From an uncultured Polaribacter sp. (lineage in GTDB: Bacteria > Bacteroidota > Bacteroidia > Flavobacteriales > Flavobacteriaceae), in contig OX044355.1 in the NCBI GenBank assembly GCA_943846595.1, positions 2,161,501 to 2,225,500 on the forward strand: DNA of 64,000 nucleotides. Reading direction: 5' to 3'. The notes under the pieces were generated by a model. It did no database searches. It was given only the letters and a program-made list of their open reading frames with translations, and was not told the origin of the DNA. The translations under genes were made by a program, and so were the position numbers. This document shows, piece after piece, positions 36,365 to 46,434 of the stretch (positions are counted from its first letter, which is position 1; every line of letters begins with the position of its first letter).

Positions 36365-37072
36365 ATGATAAATGATGATCGAAAAATAAAAGAAAAACTA
36401 CAACCAAAAACCTGGAATGAAGTAAAAACAAACGATTCTTGGGCCATCTTTAAAATTATGGCAGAATTTGTTACAGGATATGAACAACTAAGTAAAATAG
36501 GACCTTGTGTCTCTATCTTTGGTTCTGCACGCACAAAGCCAGAAGATCCTTATTATATTCTTGCAGAAGAAATTGCCTTTAAATTAACTCAAAATGGATA
36601 CGGAGTCATCACCGGAGGTGGGCCTGGAATTATGGAAGCAGGAAATAAAGGAGCACACAGAGGAAAAGGCACTTCAGTGGGACTAAATATTGAGCTGCCA
36701 TTTGAACAACACTACAATCCTTGGATTGACAATGATAAAAATTTAGAGTTTGATTATTTTTTCGTTCGAAAAGTAATGTTTGTTAAATACTCGCAAGGTT
36801 TTATTGTAATGCCTGGTGGGTTTGGAACTTTAGACGAACTTTTTGAAGCCATCACTTTAATACAAACCAACAAAATTGGACGTTTTCCAATTGTTTTGGT
36901 TGGAAGTAAATTCTGGGGAGGCCTCATAGACTGGATTAAAAATACACTTTTAGAAGAAGGAAATATTTCCAAAAAAGATTTAAAATTATTTAGAGTTGTT
37001 GATACAGCAGATGAAGCAATAGATCATTTAAATAAATTCTATGCAAAGTATCAATTAAAACCAAACTTCTAA
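36365..37072 (+). CDS. LOG family protein (TIGR00730)
   Basis: A 235-residue Rossmann-like protein of the LOG/lysine-decarboxylase-like family. Motif 1 is ITGGGPGIMEAGNKGAHRG, and the catalytic PGGxGTxxE motif is MPGGFGTLDELFEAITL. Family members are phosphoribohydrolases acting on nucleoside monophosphates (cytokinin-riboside phosphates in plants; AMP-like substrates in bacteria). Residues of both motifs are intact. The bacterial physiological role is uncertain. It follows uvrA on the same strand and precedes the large membrane protein by about 20 bp. Confidence 0.92.
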   Translation: MINDDRKIKEKLQPKTWNEVKTNDSWAIFKIMAEFVTGYEQLSKIGPCVSIFGSARTKPEDPYYILAEEIAFKLTQNGYGVITGGGPGIMEAGNKGAHRGKGTSVGLNIELPFEQHYNPWIDNDKNLEFDYFFVRKVMFVKYSQGFIVMPGGFGTLDELFEAITLIQTNKIGRFPIVLVGSKFWGGLIDWIKNTLLEEGNISKKDLKLFRVVDTADEAIDHLNKFYAKYQLKPNF

Positions 37073-37092
37073 AACTTATTTCATATCCCCCA

Positions 37093-39903
37093 TTGAAAAC
37101 ATTTTTATCAATCCCAATTTTATTATTTCTATTGAGCTATCAAGTGATTGCTCAACAGAATTCTATTGAAATAAAGGCAACTTTAGACGATGTAAAAAGC
37201 CAACTAAATATTCAGCAAAGAATTGTCTACTACAATACTTCCGATCAAGAATTAAAAAGTGTTTTTCTGCACAATTGGCCCAATAGTTTTAAAAATAGAA
37301 AAACGGCATTATCGAAACGGTTTATTGAAGCTTATCAAAAGAATCTATTTTTCGCAAAAAAAGAAGAATTGGGTGCTACAGATATAAAAAATATCTCTGT
37401 GAATTTTGAAACAGTAGACTATAGAACACTAGAAAAACAAATTGACATTCTCGAAATCCCATTAAAAGAAACCCTAAAACAAAACGATAGCATTATTATA
37501 AATGCCATATATAGTGTAAAAATACCAAGTGCAAAATTTACAAATTACGGAAAAACAAAAACAGGATATCAACTTCGATATTGGTACCTAAATCCTGCTG
37601 TTCATCATAAAAAGTGGCAATTAATGAGTAATTTAAACAATGATGATTTATTCGAAATTCCGACAAATTATACCGTAGATTTAAAACTCTCAAAAGACTA
37701 CATTGTAAACAGTAATTTAAAAAAACAAAAAAGCAGTGAAAAGGAACTTAATCATTTTCATTTCACTGGAAAGCAAAAAATTGATATTGTTTTAGCAATT
37801 GACAAAACGAATACATTTAAAATTTATAAAACAAAAAAACTTACCATTCATACAGATATTTTAGACGGTTCGATTGATAACAAACTAGCTAGGAACATTC
37901 TAAACAGGGAGCTTGATTTTCTTGAGAAGTATCTAGGGAAATACCCGCACAAAGAGATTTTTCTTGATAAAGTTGCACAAAAAAAAGATCCTATATACGG
38001 GTTAAGTCAACTGCCTGATTTTGTGAGACCATTTTCAGACAGGTTTAAAGTAGATATCACCCTTTTTAAAATTTTAACAAAAAAATATATAGAAAATACC
38101 CTTTTCGTAAACAGAAGAAAAGAATATTGGATTACAGACGGATTGCAAAACTACCTAATGATGGAATATGTAAACACCTTTTATCCGGATGTAAAACTCT
38201 TAGGAAGCACCTCTAAATCTTGGTTTTTAAAGCGCTATAATATTGCATCGTTAGATTTTAACGACAAGTATTCTTTTGTTTACCAATTGAGTGCACGAAG
38301 TTTTTTAGACCAACCATTAACAACAAGTTCCGATTCTTTATCTAACTTTAATCGGAGAATTGTAAACAAGTACAAAGCAGGCTTAGGGTTTAAATATTTA
38401 AAAGGGTATTTGGGAGCGCAAGAACTCAATGAAGCGATGAAAGCATTTTATCAAAACAAGAAGTTGCAAAAAGTTTCTACAGAAGATTTTAAAACGATTC
38501 TTACAAATAAAACAACAAAGGATTTAAGCTGGTTTTTTGGGGATTATATTCAAACCAATAAGAAAATTGACTACACGATAAAAAAAACAGAAATTGATGG
38601 AGATAGTGTAAGGGTTACCATTAAAAACAAAAGAAACATTACAGTCCCAATTGCATTGTATGGATTGAAAAACGAAGAAATAAAATTCAAAAAATGGTAT
38701 CCTGCTATTGACAGTACCCAAGTAATTACTTTAAAAAACTTGGATTACGAAAAGTTTGCATTGAATTACGAACAAGATTATCCAGAACACAACATTTTAA
38801 ACAATCAAAAAAACATCAAGAAGCGACTGTTTAACAAACCTTTGAAATTTTCTTTCATAAAGGATATTCAAAACCCAAATTTCACGCAAATTTTTTATCA
38901 ACCAACTTTTGATTACAACTTTTATAATGGTTTTATTTTGGGTCTAAAAATACACAACAAGCCCATCACACAAAGAAACTTAGAAGTTGAATTAAAACCT
39001 TCTTATGCTTTTAAAAGTGCATCAATAAACGGGATGTTCTCCTTAAAATACAATCATTACTTTGAAGAAACTCGTATCTATAAAATAGCATATGGCCTGT
39101 TTGGAAGCACCCAATATTATGCAGAGGGGCTTTCTTACAATGCGTTGATACCCTATGTGAATTTAATTTTCAAAAGAAAATCACTTCGAGGATTAAGCCG
39201 TGAATCAATTACAGCCAAAATGGTTAATATTCATAAGGAAACAAGCCCAAATCAGCCCATTAAAGAACAAGATTCCTATGGAGTTTTCAAACTAGATTAC
39301 CAATATTCCAATCCAGACATTATTAAAGAATTTAGATATCGATTTAGCTTAGAAGCTGCTAAAAAATTCTCTAAACTCTCGTTGGATCTCAGATACAGGT
39401 CACTTACTGCAAAAGACAGACAATTAGACTTTAGAATTTATGCAGGTACCTTTTTAAACAATAACACTACTGGTGATTATTTTAGTTTTGGATTGGACCG
39501 AGCGAACGATTATTTATTTGAACTCAATTATTTTGGGAGGTCTGAAAGTTCGGGGATCTTCAGTCAACAATTTATTATTAATGAAGGAGGGTTTAAGTCC
39601 ATATTACCTACTAGATTTGCGAATCAATACCTTTTTTCAACAAACTCGAGTATCGGTCTGTGGAAATGGATTGAAGCCTACAACGGCATTGCATTCTTAA
39701 AAAACAGAGGAGAGCAGCTCTATTTTGGTTACGAAAATGGCGTTCGATTGAATTTTATTCATAATATTTTAGAAGTTTATTTCCCATTACACTCAAACAA
39801 CGGTTGGGAAATAGCTCAAAAATCATATGTAGAAAAAATTAGGTTTACATTATCCGCAGACATCCAATCTATTTATAATTTTTTTAGACGTGGATTTTTA
39901 TGA
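37093..39903 (+). CDS. Large M1-peptidase-like outer-membrane protein lacking the zinc motif
   Basis: A 936-residue secreted protein with a signal peptide (MKTFLSIPILLFLLSYQVIAQ) from a TTG start. Residues about 20-250 look like the beta-rich N-terminal domain of M1 aminopeptidases. The peptidase-like domain continues from LSQLPDFVRPF to the helix RRKEYWITDGLQNYLMMEYV, which aligns with the zinc-binding helix that normally carries the third ligand in an NEGxA pattern. In front of it, where HExxH is expected, the sequence reads ILTKKYIENTL, so the zinc ligands are absent. From about residue 600 repeated amphipathic strands ending in aromatic residues suggest a C-terminal beta barrel. It is probably a non-catalytic surface protein. 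Function is unknown. Confidence 0.7.
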   Translation: MKTFLSIPILLFLLSYQVIAQQNSIEIKATLDDVKSQLNIQQRIVYYNTSDQELKSVFLHNWPNSFKNRKTALSKRFIEAYQKNLFFAKKEELGATDIKNISVNFETVDYRTLEKQIDILEIPLKETLKQNDSIIINAIYSVKIPSAKFTNYGKTKTGYQLRYWYLNPAVHHKKWQLMSNLNNDDLFEIPTNYTVDLKLSKDYIVNSNLKKQKSSEKELNHFHFTGKQKIDIVLAIDKTNTFKIYKTKKLTIHTDILDGSIDNKLARNILNRELDFLEKYLGKYPHKEIFLDKVAQKKDPIYGLSQLPDFVRPFSDRFKVDITLFKILTKKYIENTLFVNRRKEYWITDGLQNYLMMEYVNTFYPDVKLLGSTSKSWFLKRYNIASLDFNDKYSFVYQLSARSFLDQPLTTSSDSLSNFNRRIVNKYKAGLGFKYLKGYLGAQELNEAMKAFYQNKKLQKVSTEDFKTILTNKTTKDLSWFFGDYIQTNKKIDYTIKKTEIDGDSVRVTIKNKRNITVPIALYGLKNEEIKFKKWYPAIDSTQVITLKNLDYEKFALNYEQDYPEHNILNNQKNIKKRLFNKPLKFSFIKDIQNPNFTQIFYQPTFDYNFYNGFILGLKIHNKPITQRNLEVELKPSYAFKSASINGMFSLKYNHYFEETRIYKIAYGLFGSTQYYAEGLSYNALIPYVNLIFKRKSLRGLSRESITAKMVNIHKETSPNQPIKEQDSYGVFKLDYQYSNPDIIKEFRYRFSLEAAKKFSKLSLDLRYRSLTAKDRQLDFRIYAGTFLNNNTTGDYFSFGLDRANDYLFELNYFGRSESSGIFSQQFIINEGGFKSILPTRFANQYLFSTNSSIGLWKWIEAYNGIAFLKNRGEQLYFGYENGVRLNFIHNILEVYFPLHSNNGWEIAQKSYVEKIRFTLSADIQSIYNFFRRGFL

Positions 39904-39989
39904 TATTCTCATTAAAAACACTCTTTTTAAGAAATAAATTCAATTTAACACACTGAAAAGATAAATTTTTAAATTTAACTTAAAATAAG

Positions 39990-39997
39990 TACTTTTG
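39990..39997 (+). promoter_or_regulatory. -7 promoter element (TACTTTTG) for the 2-oxoacid dehydrogenase gene
   Basis: TACTTTTG matches TAnnTTTG and is 19 bp before the ATG at 40017. Confidence 0.6.
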
Positions 39998-40016
39998 TGC
40001 AACTAAAAAATAGTTT

Positions 40017-42467
40017 ATGACAAACACGGAAACACAACAAAAACAAAACATTTCCTTTGAAGATTTCAAAAATGAAGTCCTTAAAGATTACAAAACCGCA
40101 AGGGTTAGTAGAGAATGTAGTTTATTGGGTAGACGTGAAGTTTTAACTGGAAAAGCAAAGTTTGGGATTTTTGGAGATGGAAAAGAAGTGCCACAATTGG
40201 CCCTAGCCAAAGCTTTCAGAAATGGTGACTTTAGATCTGGCTATTATAGAGATCAAACCTTTATGATGGCTATTGATGAACTAACCCCACAACAGTTTTT
40301 TTCGGGATTGTATGCACATACAGACATTGAAATTGAACCCATGTCGGCAGGAAGGCAGATGGGAGGACATTTTGCCACACATAGTTTGCATGAAGATGGT
40401 ACTTGGAAAAATCTAACCCAACAAAAAAATTCTTCCTCAGACATCTCTCCAACAGCCGCTCAAATGCCACGATTGTTAGGATTAGCACAAGCTTCTAAAA
40501 TTTTCAGAAATGTTCCCGTATTGAAAAATCATACTCAATTTTCGGACAATGGAAATGAGGTTGCTTGGGGAACGATTGGAAATGCTAGCACCAGTGAGGG
40601 GGTGTTTTTTGAAACAATAAATGCAGCAGGTGTATTGCAAGTTCCAATGATCATGAGTGTTTGGGACGATGAATACGGAATCTCAGTACACGCAAAACAT
40701 CAAACAACAAAAGAAAGTATTTCTGAAATTTTAAAAGGGTTTCAACGAGATGAAAATCATGATGGATATGAAATTTTCATTGTAAACGGCTGGGATTATG
40801 TGCAGTTGGTAGACGTCTACCAAAGAGCCTCTGAAATTGCAAGAACAACCCATGTACCCGTTTTAATTCATGTGAAAGAATTGACACAACCACAAGGGCA
40901 TTCCACCTCTGGATCCCACGAACGTTACAAAGGAGTTGATCGCTTAAAATGGGAAAAGGATTTTGACTGTATTGCTAAAATGCGCGAATGGATTCTAAAC
41001 TTTGAATTGGAAACTGAAGATGGAACTGTCTTGCGATTTGTAGATTCCGAAGAAACATTGATTCTTATAGACAAAGAAGCAAAAAAAGAAGTAAACAATG
41101 CCAAGAGAATTGCATGGAACGCCTATTTAAATGAAATAAAAGAAGAACTAGCTACTGCTGTAAATTTATTAGAAAGCGTAGCTCCAAAAAGTAATAACAA
41201 AACTTTTATTACGAAATACAAAATTGATTTAACAGAAATTGTAGAACCCAACAGAAAGGATATTTTGGTTGCGCTTCGAAAAAGTATTCGCTATTTAAAA
41301 GAAGAAAACTTTTCAGAAAAAATAGTGCTTCAACAATTTATAAAAAGCTACTCCAAAAGAATTCAACACAAATACTCTTCCCTTTTAACAAGTGAAACAG
41401 AAAAATCGGTTGTAAATATTCATCCAGAGAAGCCAAGATATAAAGAAGAAAAAAACCTCGTAGATGCACGTATCATTATGCGTGATAATTTTGATGTTTT
41501 ACTCAAAAAACATCCAGAATTGTTGATTTTTGGTGAAGATGCAGGTTTTATTGGAGATGTAAACCAAGGACTGGAGGGCTTGCAAGAAAAATATGGTGAA
41601 TTAAGAGTTGCAGATACTGGAATTAGAGAAGCAACCATTATTGGACAAGGTATTGGAATGGCAATGAGAGGCTTAAGACCCATTGCAGAAATTCAATACT
41701 TAGATTATTTAATCTATGCTTTACAGATTTTGAGTGATGATTTAGCCACACTACTTTACCGAACCTGTGGAAGACAAAAGGCACCCTTAATTATTAGAAC
41801 GCGAGGACATCGATTGGAAGGAATTTGGCACGCCGGTTCTCCAATGGGAGGTATTATTAATAATGTACGAGGAATCCATGTTTTGGTTCCAAGAAACATG
41901 ACAAAAGCGGCTGGGTTTTACAACACACTCCTAGAAGGAGATGAACCGGCGATTGTAATTGAGTGTTTGAACGGATACCGCTTAAAAGAAGAAATGCCTG
42001 TAAATTTAGGGAACTATAAAACTGCAATTGGTGTCGTTGAAACGATTAAGCAAGGAGATGACCTAACCGTAATTTCTTATGGATCTACCCTAAGAATTGT
42101 AGAAGAAGCAGCCCGAGACCTCGCTCAAGTTGAAATTCATATCGAAATTATTGATGCGCAATCCCTACTCCCTTTTGACATTCATCATGAAACCGTAAAA
42201 TCCGTTGCAAAAACAAACAGATTATTAGTGGTAGATGAAGATGTTCCAGGAGGGGCTTCAGCCTATTTATTACAAGAAATTGTAGAAAATCAAAATGGAT
42301 ACCAACATCTAGACAGCAAACCTGCAACACTCACATCAAAAGCACACCGACCGGCATATGGAACTGATGGGGACTATTTTTCAAAACCTTCTGCCGAAGA
42401 TGTTTTTGAAAAAGTATATGAAATGATGCATGAAGTAAACCCATCAAAATATAAGAGCTTGTTTTAA
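40017..42467 (+). CDS. Branched-chain 2-oxoacid dehydrogenase E1 component, fused alpha and beta subunits
   Basis: An 816-residue thiamine-diphosphate enzyme in which the E1 alpha and beta chains are one polypeptide. The alpha part (about 1-450) has RDQTFMMAIDELTPQQF and the ThDP motif segment EVAWGTIGNASTSEGVF. The beta part (about 475-816) begins ARIIMRDNFDVLLKKHPEL, with DTGIREATIIGQGIGMAMRG and a transketolase C-terminal region (DEDVPGGASAYLLQEI). The fusion is typical of Bacteroidetes. It decarboxylates 2-oxoisovalerate and similar acids for branched-chain fatty acids or amino-acid breakdown; E2 and E3 genes are outside the window. It has its own promoter and a strong terminator, so it is monocistronic. 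Confidence 0.93.
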   Translation: MTNTETQQKQNISFEDFKNEVLKDYKTARVSRECSLLGRREVLTGKAKFGIFGDGKEVPQLALAKAFRNGDFRSGYYRDQTFMMAIDELTPQQFFSGLYAHTDIEIEPMSAGRQMGGHFATHSLHEDGTWKNLTQQKNSSSDISPTAAQMPRLLGLAQASKIFRNVPVLKNHTQFSDNGNEVAWGTIGNASTSEGVFFETINAAGVLQVPMIMSVWDDEYGISVHAKHQTTKESISEILKGFQRDENHDGYEIFIVNGWDYVQLVDVYQRASEIARTTHVPVLIHVKELTQPQGHSTSGSHERYKGVDRLKWEKDFDCIAKMREWILNFELETEDGTVLRFVDSEETLILIDKEAKKEVNNAKRIAWNAYLNEIKEELATAVNLLESVAPKSNNKTFITKYKIDLTEIVEPNRKDILVALRKSIRYLKEENFSEKIVLQQFIKSYSKRIQHKYSSLLTSETEKSVVNIHPEKPRYKEEKNLVDARIIMRDNFDVLLKKHPELLIFGEDAGFIGDVNQGLEGLQEKYGELRVADTGIREATIIGQGIGMAMRGLRPIAEIQYLDYLIYALQILSDDLATLLYRTCGRQKAPLIIRTRGHRLEGIWHAGSPMGGIINNVRGIHVLVPRNMTKAAGFYNTLLEGDEPAIVIECLNGYRLKEEMPVNLGNYKTAIGVVETIKQGDDLTVISYGSTLRIVEEAARDLAQVEIHIEIIDAQSLLPFDIHHETVKSVAKTNRLLVVDEDVPGGASAYLLQEIVENQNGYQHLDSKPATLTSKAHRPAYGTDGDYFSKPSAEDVFEKVYEMMHEVNPSKYKSLF

Positions 42468-42481
42468 AAATTAACCTTCAT

Positions 42482-42520
42482 AAAGAAAGCGCAAACATAG
42501 TTGTTTGCGCTTTCTTTTTT
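42482..42520 (+). terminator. Terminator after the 2-oxoacid dehydrogenase gene
   Basis: AAAGAAAGCGCAAACA pairs perfectly with TGTTTGCGCTTTCTTT (16 bp, TAGT loop) and is followed by T residues, 15 bp after the stop. Confidence 0.93.
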
Positions 42521-42592
42521 TTAATCATTAATGAAGGATTTCATCACTTTTTTTTAATATTTTAGTAAATCAATTAATTAATGCATTTACTC

Positions 42593-45031
42593 ATGAAAAA
42601 AATATTTTTATTTTTAGTGCTTTTCACTTTTGCACATCCTATTGAATTGAACGCACAAAGCGGAAGAATCAAACGAAAAAAGAAGGCAAAAAAAGAGATA
42701 AAAGTTGCTACACCCAAAAAGAAGCAAAAAGCAAAAGCATACACAGATTTTGTAACTCCTAAAACAAAAACAGACGAAGGGCTCTTTAATGTCCACAAAA
42801 ACGACAATAAATTTCTCTATGAAATTCCGAAATCTTATTTTGGAAAAGAAATGATCTTAGTTACAAGAATAAAAGACATTCCTGCCGATCTTGGAGGAGG
42901 TTACGTAAATGCTGGATCTAAGATAAACACGCAAGTAGTAGTTTGGGAAGCATTTCAAGACAAAATTCTTTTAAAAGTTAAATCATACAATGCAATTGCC
43001 AATGATTCTTTACCCATTTACAAATCGGTCAAAGCAAACAACTTAGAACCCATCATTTATGCCTTTGATATCAAATCACAAAATCAAGATTCAACAGCAT
43101 TTTTGGTAGACGTTACCAAATTTTTCACTACCGACGTAAAAGCAATTACAGGACTTCCAGAACGATTTAGAAAAACATACAAAGTCAAAAGACTTGATGC
43201 TTCAAGAAGCTTTATCAATAGCATTAAAAGCTATCCTAAAAACATCGAAGTAGTGCAAGATTTCACTTTTGATGCAGCTGCGCCTCCAAGTAATCGAAGC
43301 ACAAACACAATTACCATACGTATTAACCAATCGATGATTTTGTTGCCAGAAAAACCAATGATGCCTCGCTTGCACGACGAACGAGTCGGCTATTTTTCTG
43401 TTGGCAATGTAGACTACAACTCTGAAGCATTAAAAGCAGATAGCAAAAGATACATTCGACGCTGGCGACTAGAGCCTACTGACGAAGAAGCATACAACAG
43501 AGGAGAATTAGTAACTCCCAAAAAACCCATTGTATACTATATTGATCCAGCAACACCAAAAAAGCTAAGGAAATACATCAAACAAGGGGTAGATGATTGG
43601 CAAAAAGTTTTTGAAACAGCAGGTTTTAAAAATGCCATTTATGCCAAAATGCCCCCAACAAAAGAAGAAGACCCAGAATTTAGTATGGAAGACATTCGGT
43701 ATTCATCCATAAGATATGTGGCAAGTACAACACGAAATGCAACGGGTCCAAGTGTTTCAGATCCCCGAACTGGAGAAATTATTGAAAGTGATATTATCTG
43801 GTATCATAACCATTTGCGTTCTTATAGAAACCGATATTTATTAGAGACAGGCGCTGCAAACCCGTCCGCTAGAACATTGGATACCAAACCAGAAGAAATT
43901 GGGGAAATGATGCGAATGGTCATTGCCCATGAAGTTGGTCATGCTTTAGGTTTACCTCATAATATGGCAGCAAGTTTTGCCTATCCAGTTGACTCACTTC
44001 GTTCAGGAAAATTTACTCAAAAATACGGTATTGCAGCAACCATTATGGATTATGCTCGATACAACTACATTGCCCAACCGGGAGATAAAAACATTCGATT
44101 TATAAGACAATTAGGCCCGTATGACCATTATGCCATTAATTGGGGATACCGTAGGATCCCAAAAGCAAAACAACCAAAGGATGAAGTAAAAACCCTTGAT
44201 AAATGGATCTCTGAAAAAGCAAATGACCCAAAATATCGTTTTGGAGGAAAGCGTTTTGATCCATCCTCACAAACAGAAGGTATTGGAAATGATCAAGTGA
44301 TGGCAAGTACTTATGGGATTAAAAACTTGAAAATTGTTGCCAAAAACCTACCTGAGTGGACCTCAGATCAAACCAATAACTATGAAGATCTAAGTGAACT
44401 ATATGGCGAACTCCTAAGTGTTTGGAATCGTTATGTTGGACATGTTGCTGGAAATATTGGCGGTGTTTATGAGTTCAATAAAAAACCTGAGCAAAAGGGA
44501 AATGTATACGAAACAGTTGCAAAAAATAGACAAATCGCATCGCTGAATTGGTTATTAAAGAATACATTCGACACACAAAGATGGCTGCTCGACAAAAACA
44601 TATTAAATAAAATTGATGAAACAGGCTACAGTGATCGCATCTTGAAATATCAAAACAGACATTTATACTCACTTTTAAATGTAAAGACTTTGAAAAGAAT
44701 GATTGATGCAGAAGTCATTGAAACTGAATTTTATGCCGTTTCAGACATGATAAAAACCTTACGAAAAGGAGTTTTTAGTGAAGCAAAAAAGACGCAGAAT
44801 GTTGACTTATTTCGCCGAAACCTTCAAAAATCATTTATTGACCGAATGGGGGTTTTAATGAACGATTCCGACACCAAAAACACAGATATCACTTCCATAG
44901 TTCGGGGCGAATTAGTGACCTTAAAGTACATCATAAGTATCGCTAACAAAAGAGCAATCAGCACCATGACAAAGTATCACTACAGAGATTGTATTCATAG
45001 AATTGAAACGCTATTAAACCCAATAAAGTAA
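42593..45031 (+). CDS. Secreted zinc metalloprotease (DUF5117/DUF5118-type)
   Basis: An 812-residue metalloprotease. I start it at the ATG at 42593 (MKKIFLFLVLFTF), which gives a clean signal peptide ending at LNAQS; the upstream ATG at 42581 adds four residues. A basic, Lys-rich stretch follows, then the DUF5117-like region (YFGKEMILVTRIKDIPADLG, VVVWEAFQDKILLKV). The metzincin-like zinc site H446-E447-V-G-H450-A-L-G-L-P-H456 is intact. The C-terminal region (VYETVAKNRQIASLNWLLK) fits DUF4953-like helical domains. It should be a periplasmic or surface peptidase of unknown substrate. The gene stands alone between the 2-oxoacid dehydrogenase terminator and the convergent DUF2851 pseudogene. 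Confidence 0.9.
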   Translation: MKKIFLFLVLFTFAHPIELNAQSGRIKRKKKAKKEIKVATPKKKQKAKAYTDFVTPKTKTDEGLFNVHKNDNKFLYEIPKSYFGKEMILVTRIKDIPADLGGGYVNAGSKINTQVVVWEAFQDKILLKVKSYNAIANDSLPIYKSVKANNLEPIIYAFDIKSQNQDSTAFLVDVTKFFTTDVKAITGLPERFRKTYKVKRLDASRSFINSIKSYPKNIEVVQDFTFDAAAPPSNRSTNTITIRINQSMILLPEKPMMPRLHDERVGYFSVGNVDYNSEALKADSKRYIRRWRLEPTDEEAYNRGELVTPKKPIVYYIDPATPKKLRKYIKQGVDDWQKVFETAGFKNAIYAKMPPTKEEDPEFSMEDIRYSSIRYVASTTRNATGPSVSDPRTGEIIESDIIWYHNHLRSYRNRYLLETGAANPSARTLDTKPEEIGEMMRMVIAHEVGHALGLPHNMAASFAYPVDSLRSGKFTQKYGIAATIMDYARYNYIAQPGDKNIRFIRQLGPYDHYAINWGYRRIPKAKQPKDEVKTLDKWISEKANDPKYRFGGKRFDPSSQTEGIGNDQVMASTYGIKNLKIVAKNLPEWTSDQTNNYEDLSELYGELLSVWNRYVGHVAGNIGGVYEFNKKPEQKGNVYETVAKNRQIASLNWLLKNTFDTQRWLLDKNILNKIDETGYSDRILKYQNRHLYSLLNVKTLKRMIDAEVIETEFYAVSDMIKTLRKGVFSEAKKTQNVDLFRRNLQKSFIDRMGVLMNDSDTKNTDITSIVRGELVTLKYIISIANKRAISTMTKYHYRDCIHRIETLLNPIK

Positions 45032-46305
45032 TCACTTTTTAGACAATATAGCATTTCCTATTGCGCATTCTAAACAACGTTTTGGTGCGCAATAATTGTT
45101 TTTGAGCTCCAACAAGCTTTGGGTGTCAAAGGCAGATTTTGAAGCAATTTGTAATGTTTCAAACTTGGAAATGATGGAGTTTTTCTCAGGTTTCAGTTGA
45201 TTCAAAACCGATACCATTTCAACTTCATTACCCCCCCCTCTATTCTTTTCATAGACAAACTTTAAGGGAATAATGGTATTGATAATTAACAAATCAATGA
45301 AAGATTTGCTAAGCCGTTTTGTTGATTTTTTGGATATCGTTTCAAAGGTATAGTGGTTTTGCCAAAAAGAGGAAACCGAAACAGCAATCAAACTGTAGAA
45401 GTCTTCAATTTTAGAAACTTGCATCAATTTGGAAAATAAATTTTGATGCAAATGATACAAGGAAACCAATTGTGCAATTCTAAGGGTTGGAAAATTATTG
45501 GGGCGCATTCTAAAAAAAGAAAACTGCTGTTTTGAAAGCGGTTGCAATGCATATTTATGTTGCAAATAAGCATACTCTTTTTGTAGTGTTAAATGATAGG
45601 CTTCCTGGAGTTCTTCTGCCAAAAAACCTGCTTGACCAAAAAGCAATGCCATAAACTGATGCTCATTATCACGAACTTTTCTGACAATTGAAAAATCGAT
45701 CGATTTTGAAAGTGCTAAAAAAGCTTCGCCATTCACTTTTAAACCAAAATTCTTTGCTAAAAGTTGAAATAACACTGCTTCAAAATCATTGTTTTGATGG
45801 ACTAATAGTGTATTAATAAATACTGCTTTACGCTCTAAACGCTCAAAAATAAGCGTTCTTTCCAGTTAGAAAAAAGAAAAGTATCCAAGATGTTTACTTG
45901 CACTCCACAGGGAATCCAATTGGTAGTAACATTTGATAGTTCCAGATAATTGGATAACGAATTAGGAGCTATCAAATCCTTTAAAACCAAGGTTGGCAAT
46001 AGCGCATTTCCTTTCAAATAAACTGCTACATCGTACTCATAAACAACATGTAAAATGGTTGCATCGTAATTAATATCATTCTCGTGATGATGTGCATACC
46101 AGTCGGAGGATTTTTAGTGAATTTCTACATTTCCAACCCAAATTTGATGGTTAATTTCAATCTTAGCATTTAAAAAATCTGGCCCTGTATTTCGGTTGTG
46201 CATTCCCGGTTTTAAAATATGAATAACTTCATTTTCTATAGAATATAGACGCTCTTTTTCAAACAATTGATACTTCCAAACATAGTGCAAAAAATCTTCT
46301 TTCAT
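45032..46305 (-). pseudogene. DUF2851 family gene broken by a stop codon and a frameshift
   Basis: Three consecutive pieces on the minus strand together make one DUF2851 protein of about 424 residues. Piece 1 (46305-46117) starts MKEDFLHYVWKYQLF and ends EIH at a TAA (46114-46116) where the family continues IKSSDW; here KSSDWYAHHHEND follows in the same frame. Piece 2 runs to a TAG at 45835; homology shifts frame at the run of five A (45845-45849, + strand), where one extra base restores WKERLFFERLERK. Piece 3 (to 45032) gives FQLLAKNFGLKVNGEAF and the Cys-containing end CAPKRCLECAIG. Function of DUF2851 is unknown. Two independent lesions argue for gene decay, unless base calls are wrong. 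Confidence 0.85.
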
Positions 46306-46408
46306 AGCTTAATTTTCTGACTGTTAAGGTACAAAAAATAAAAAGTATTTATTTATGTTCCCATCAATTATTACGATTACAAAGAGCAACACATAGCGTT
46401 AATAACAC

Positions 46409-46416
46409 TATTTTTG
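46409..46416 (+). promoter_or_regulatory. -7 promoter element (TATTTTTG) for the nitroreductase gene
   Basis: TATTTTTG matches TAnnTTTG and overlaps the upstream TTG at 46414, so the ATG at 46435 is the likely start. Confidence 0.6.
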
Positions 46417-46434
46417 CAAAAAAACTTAACAGAA

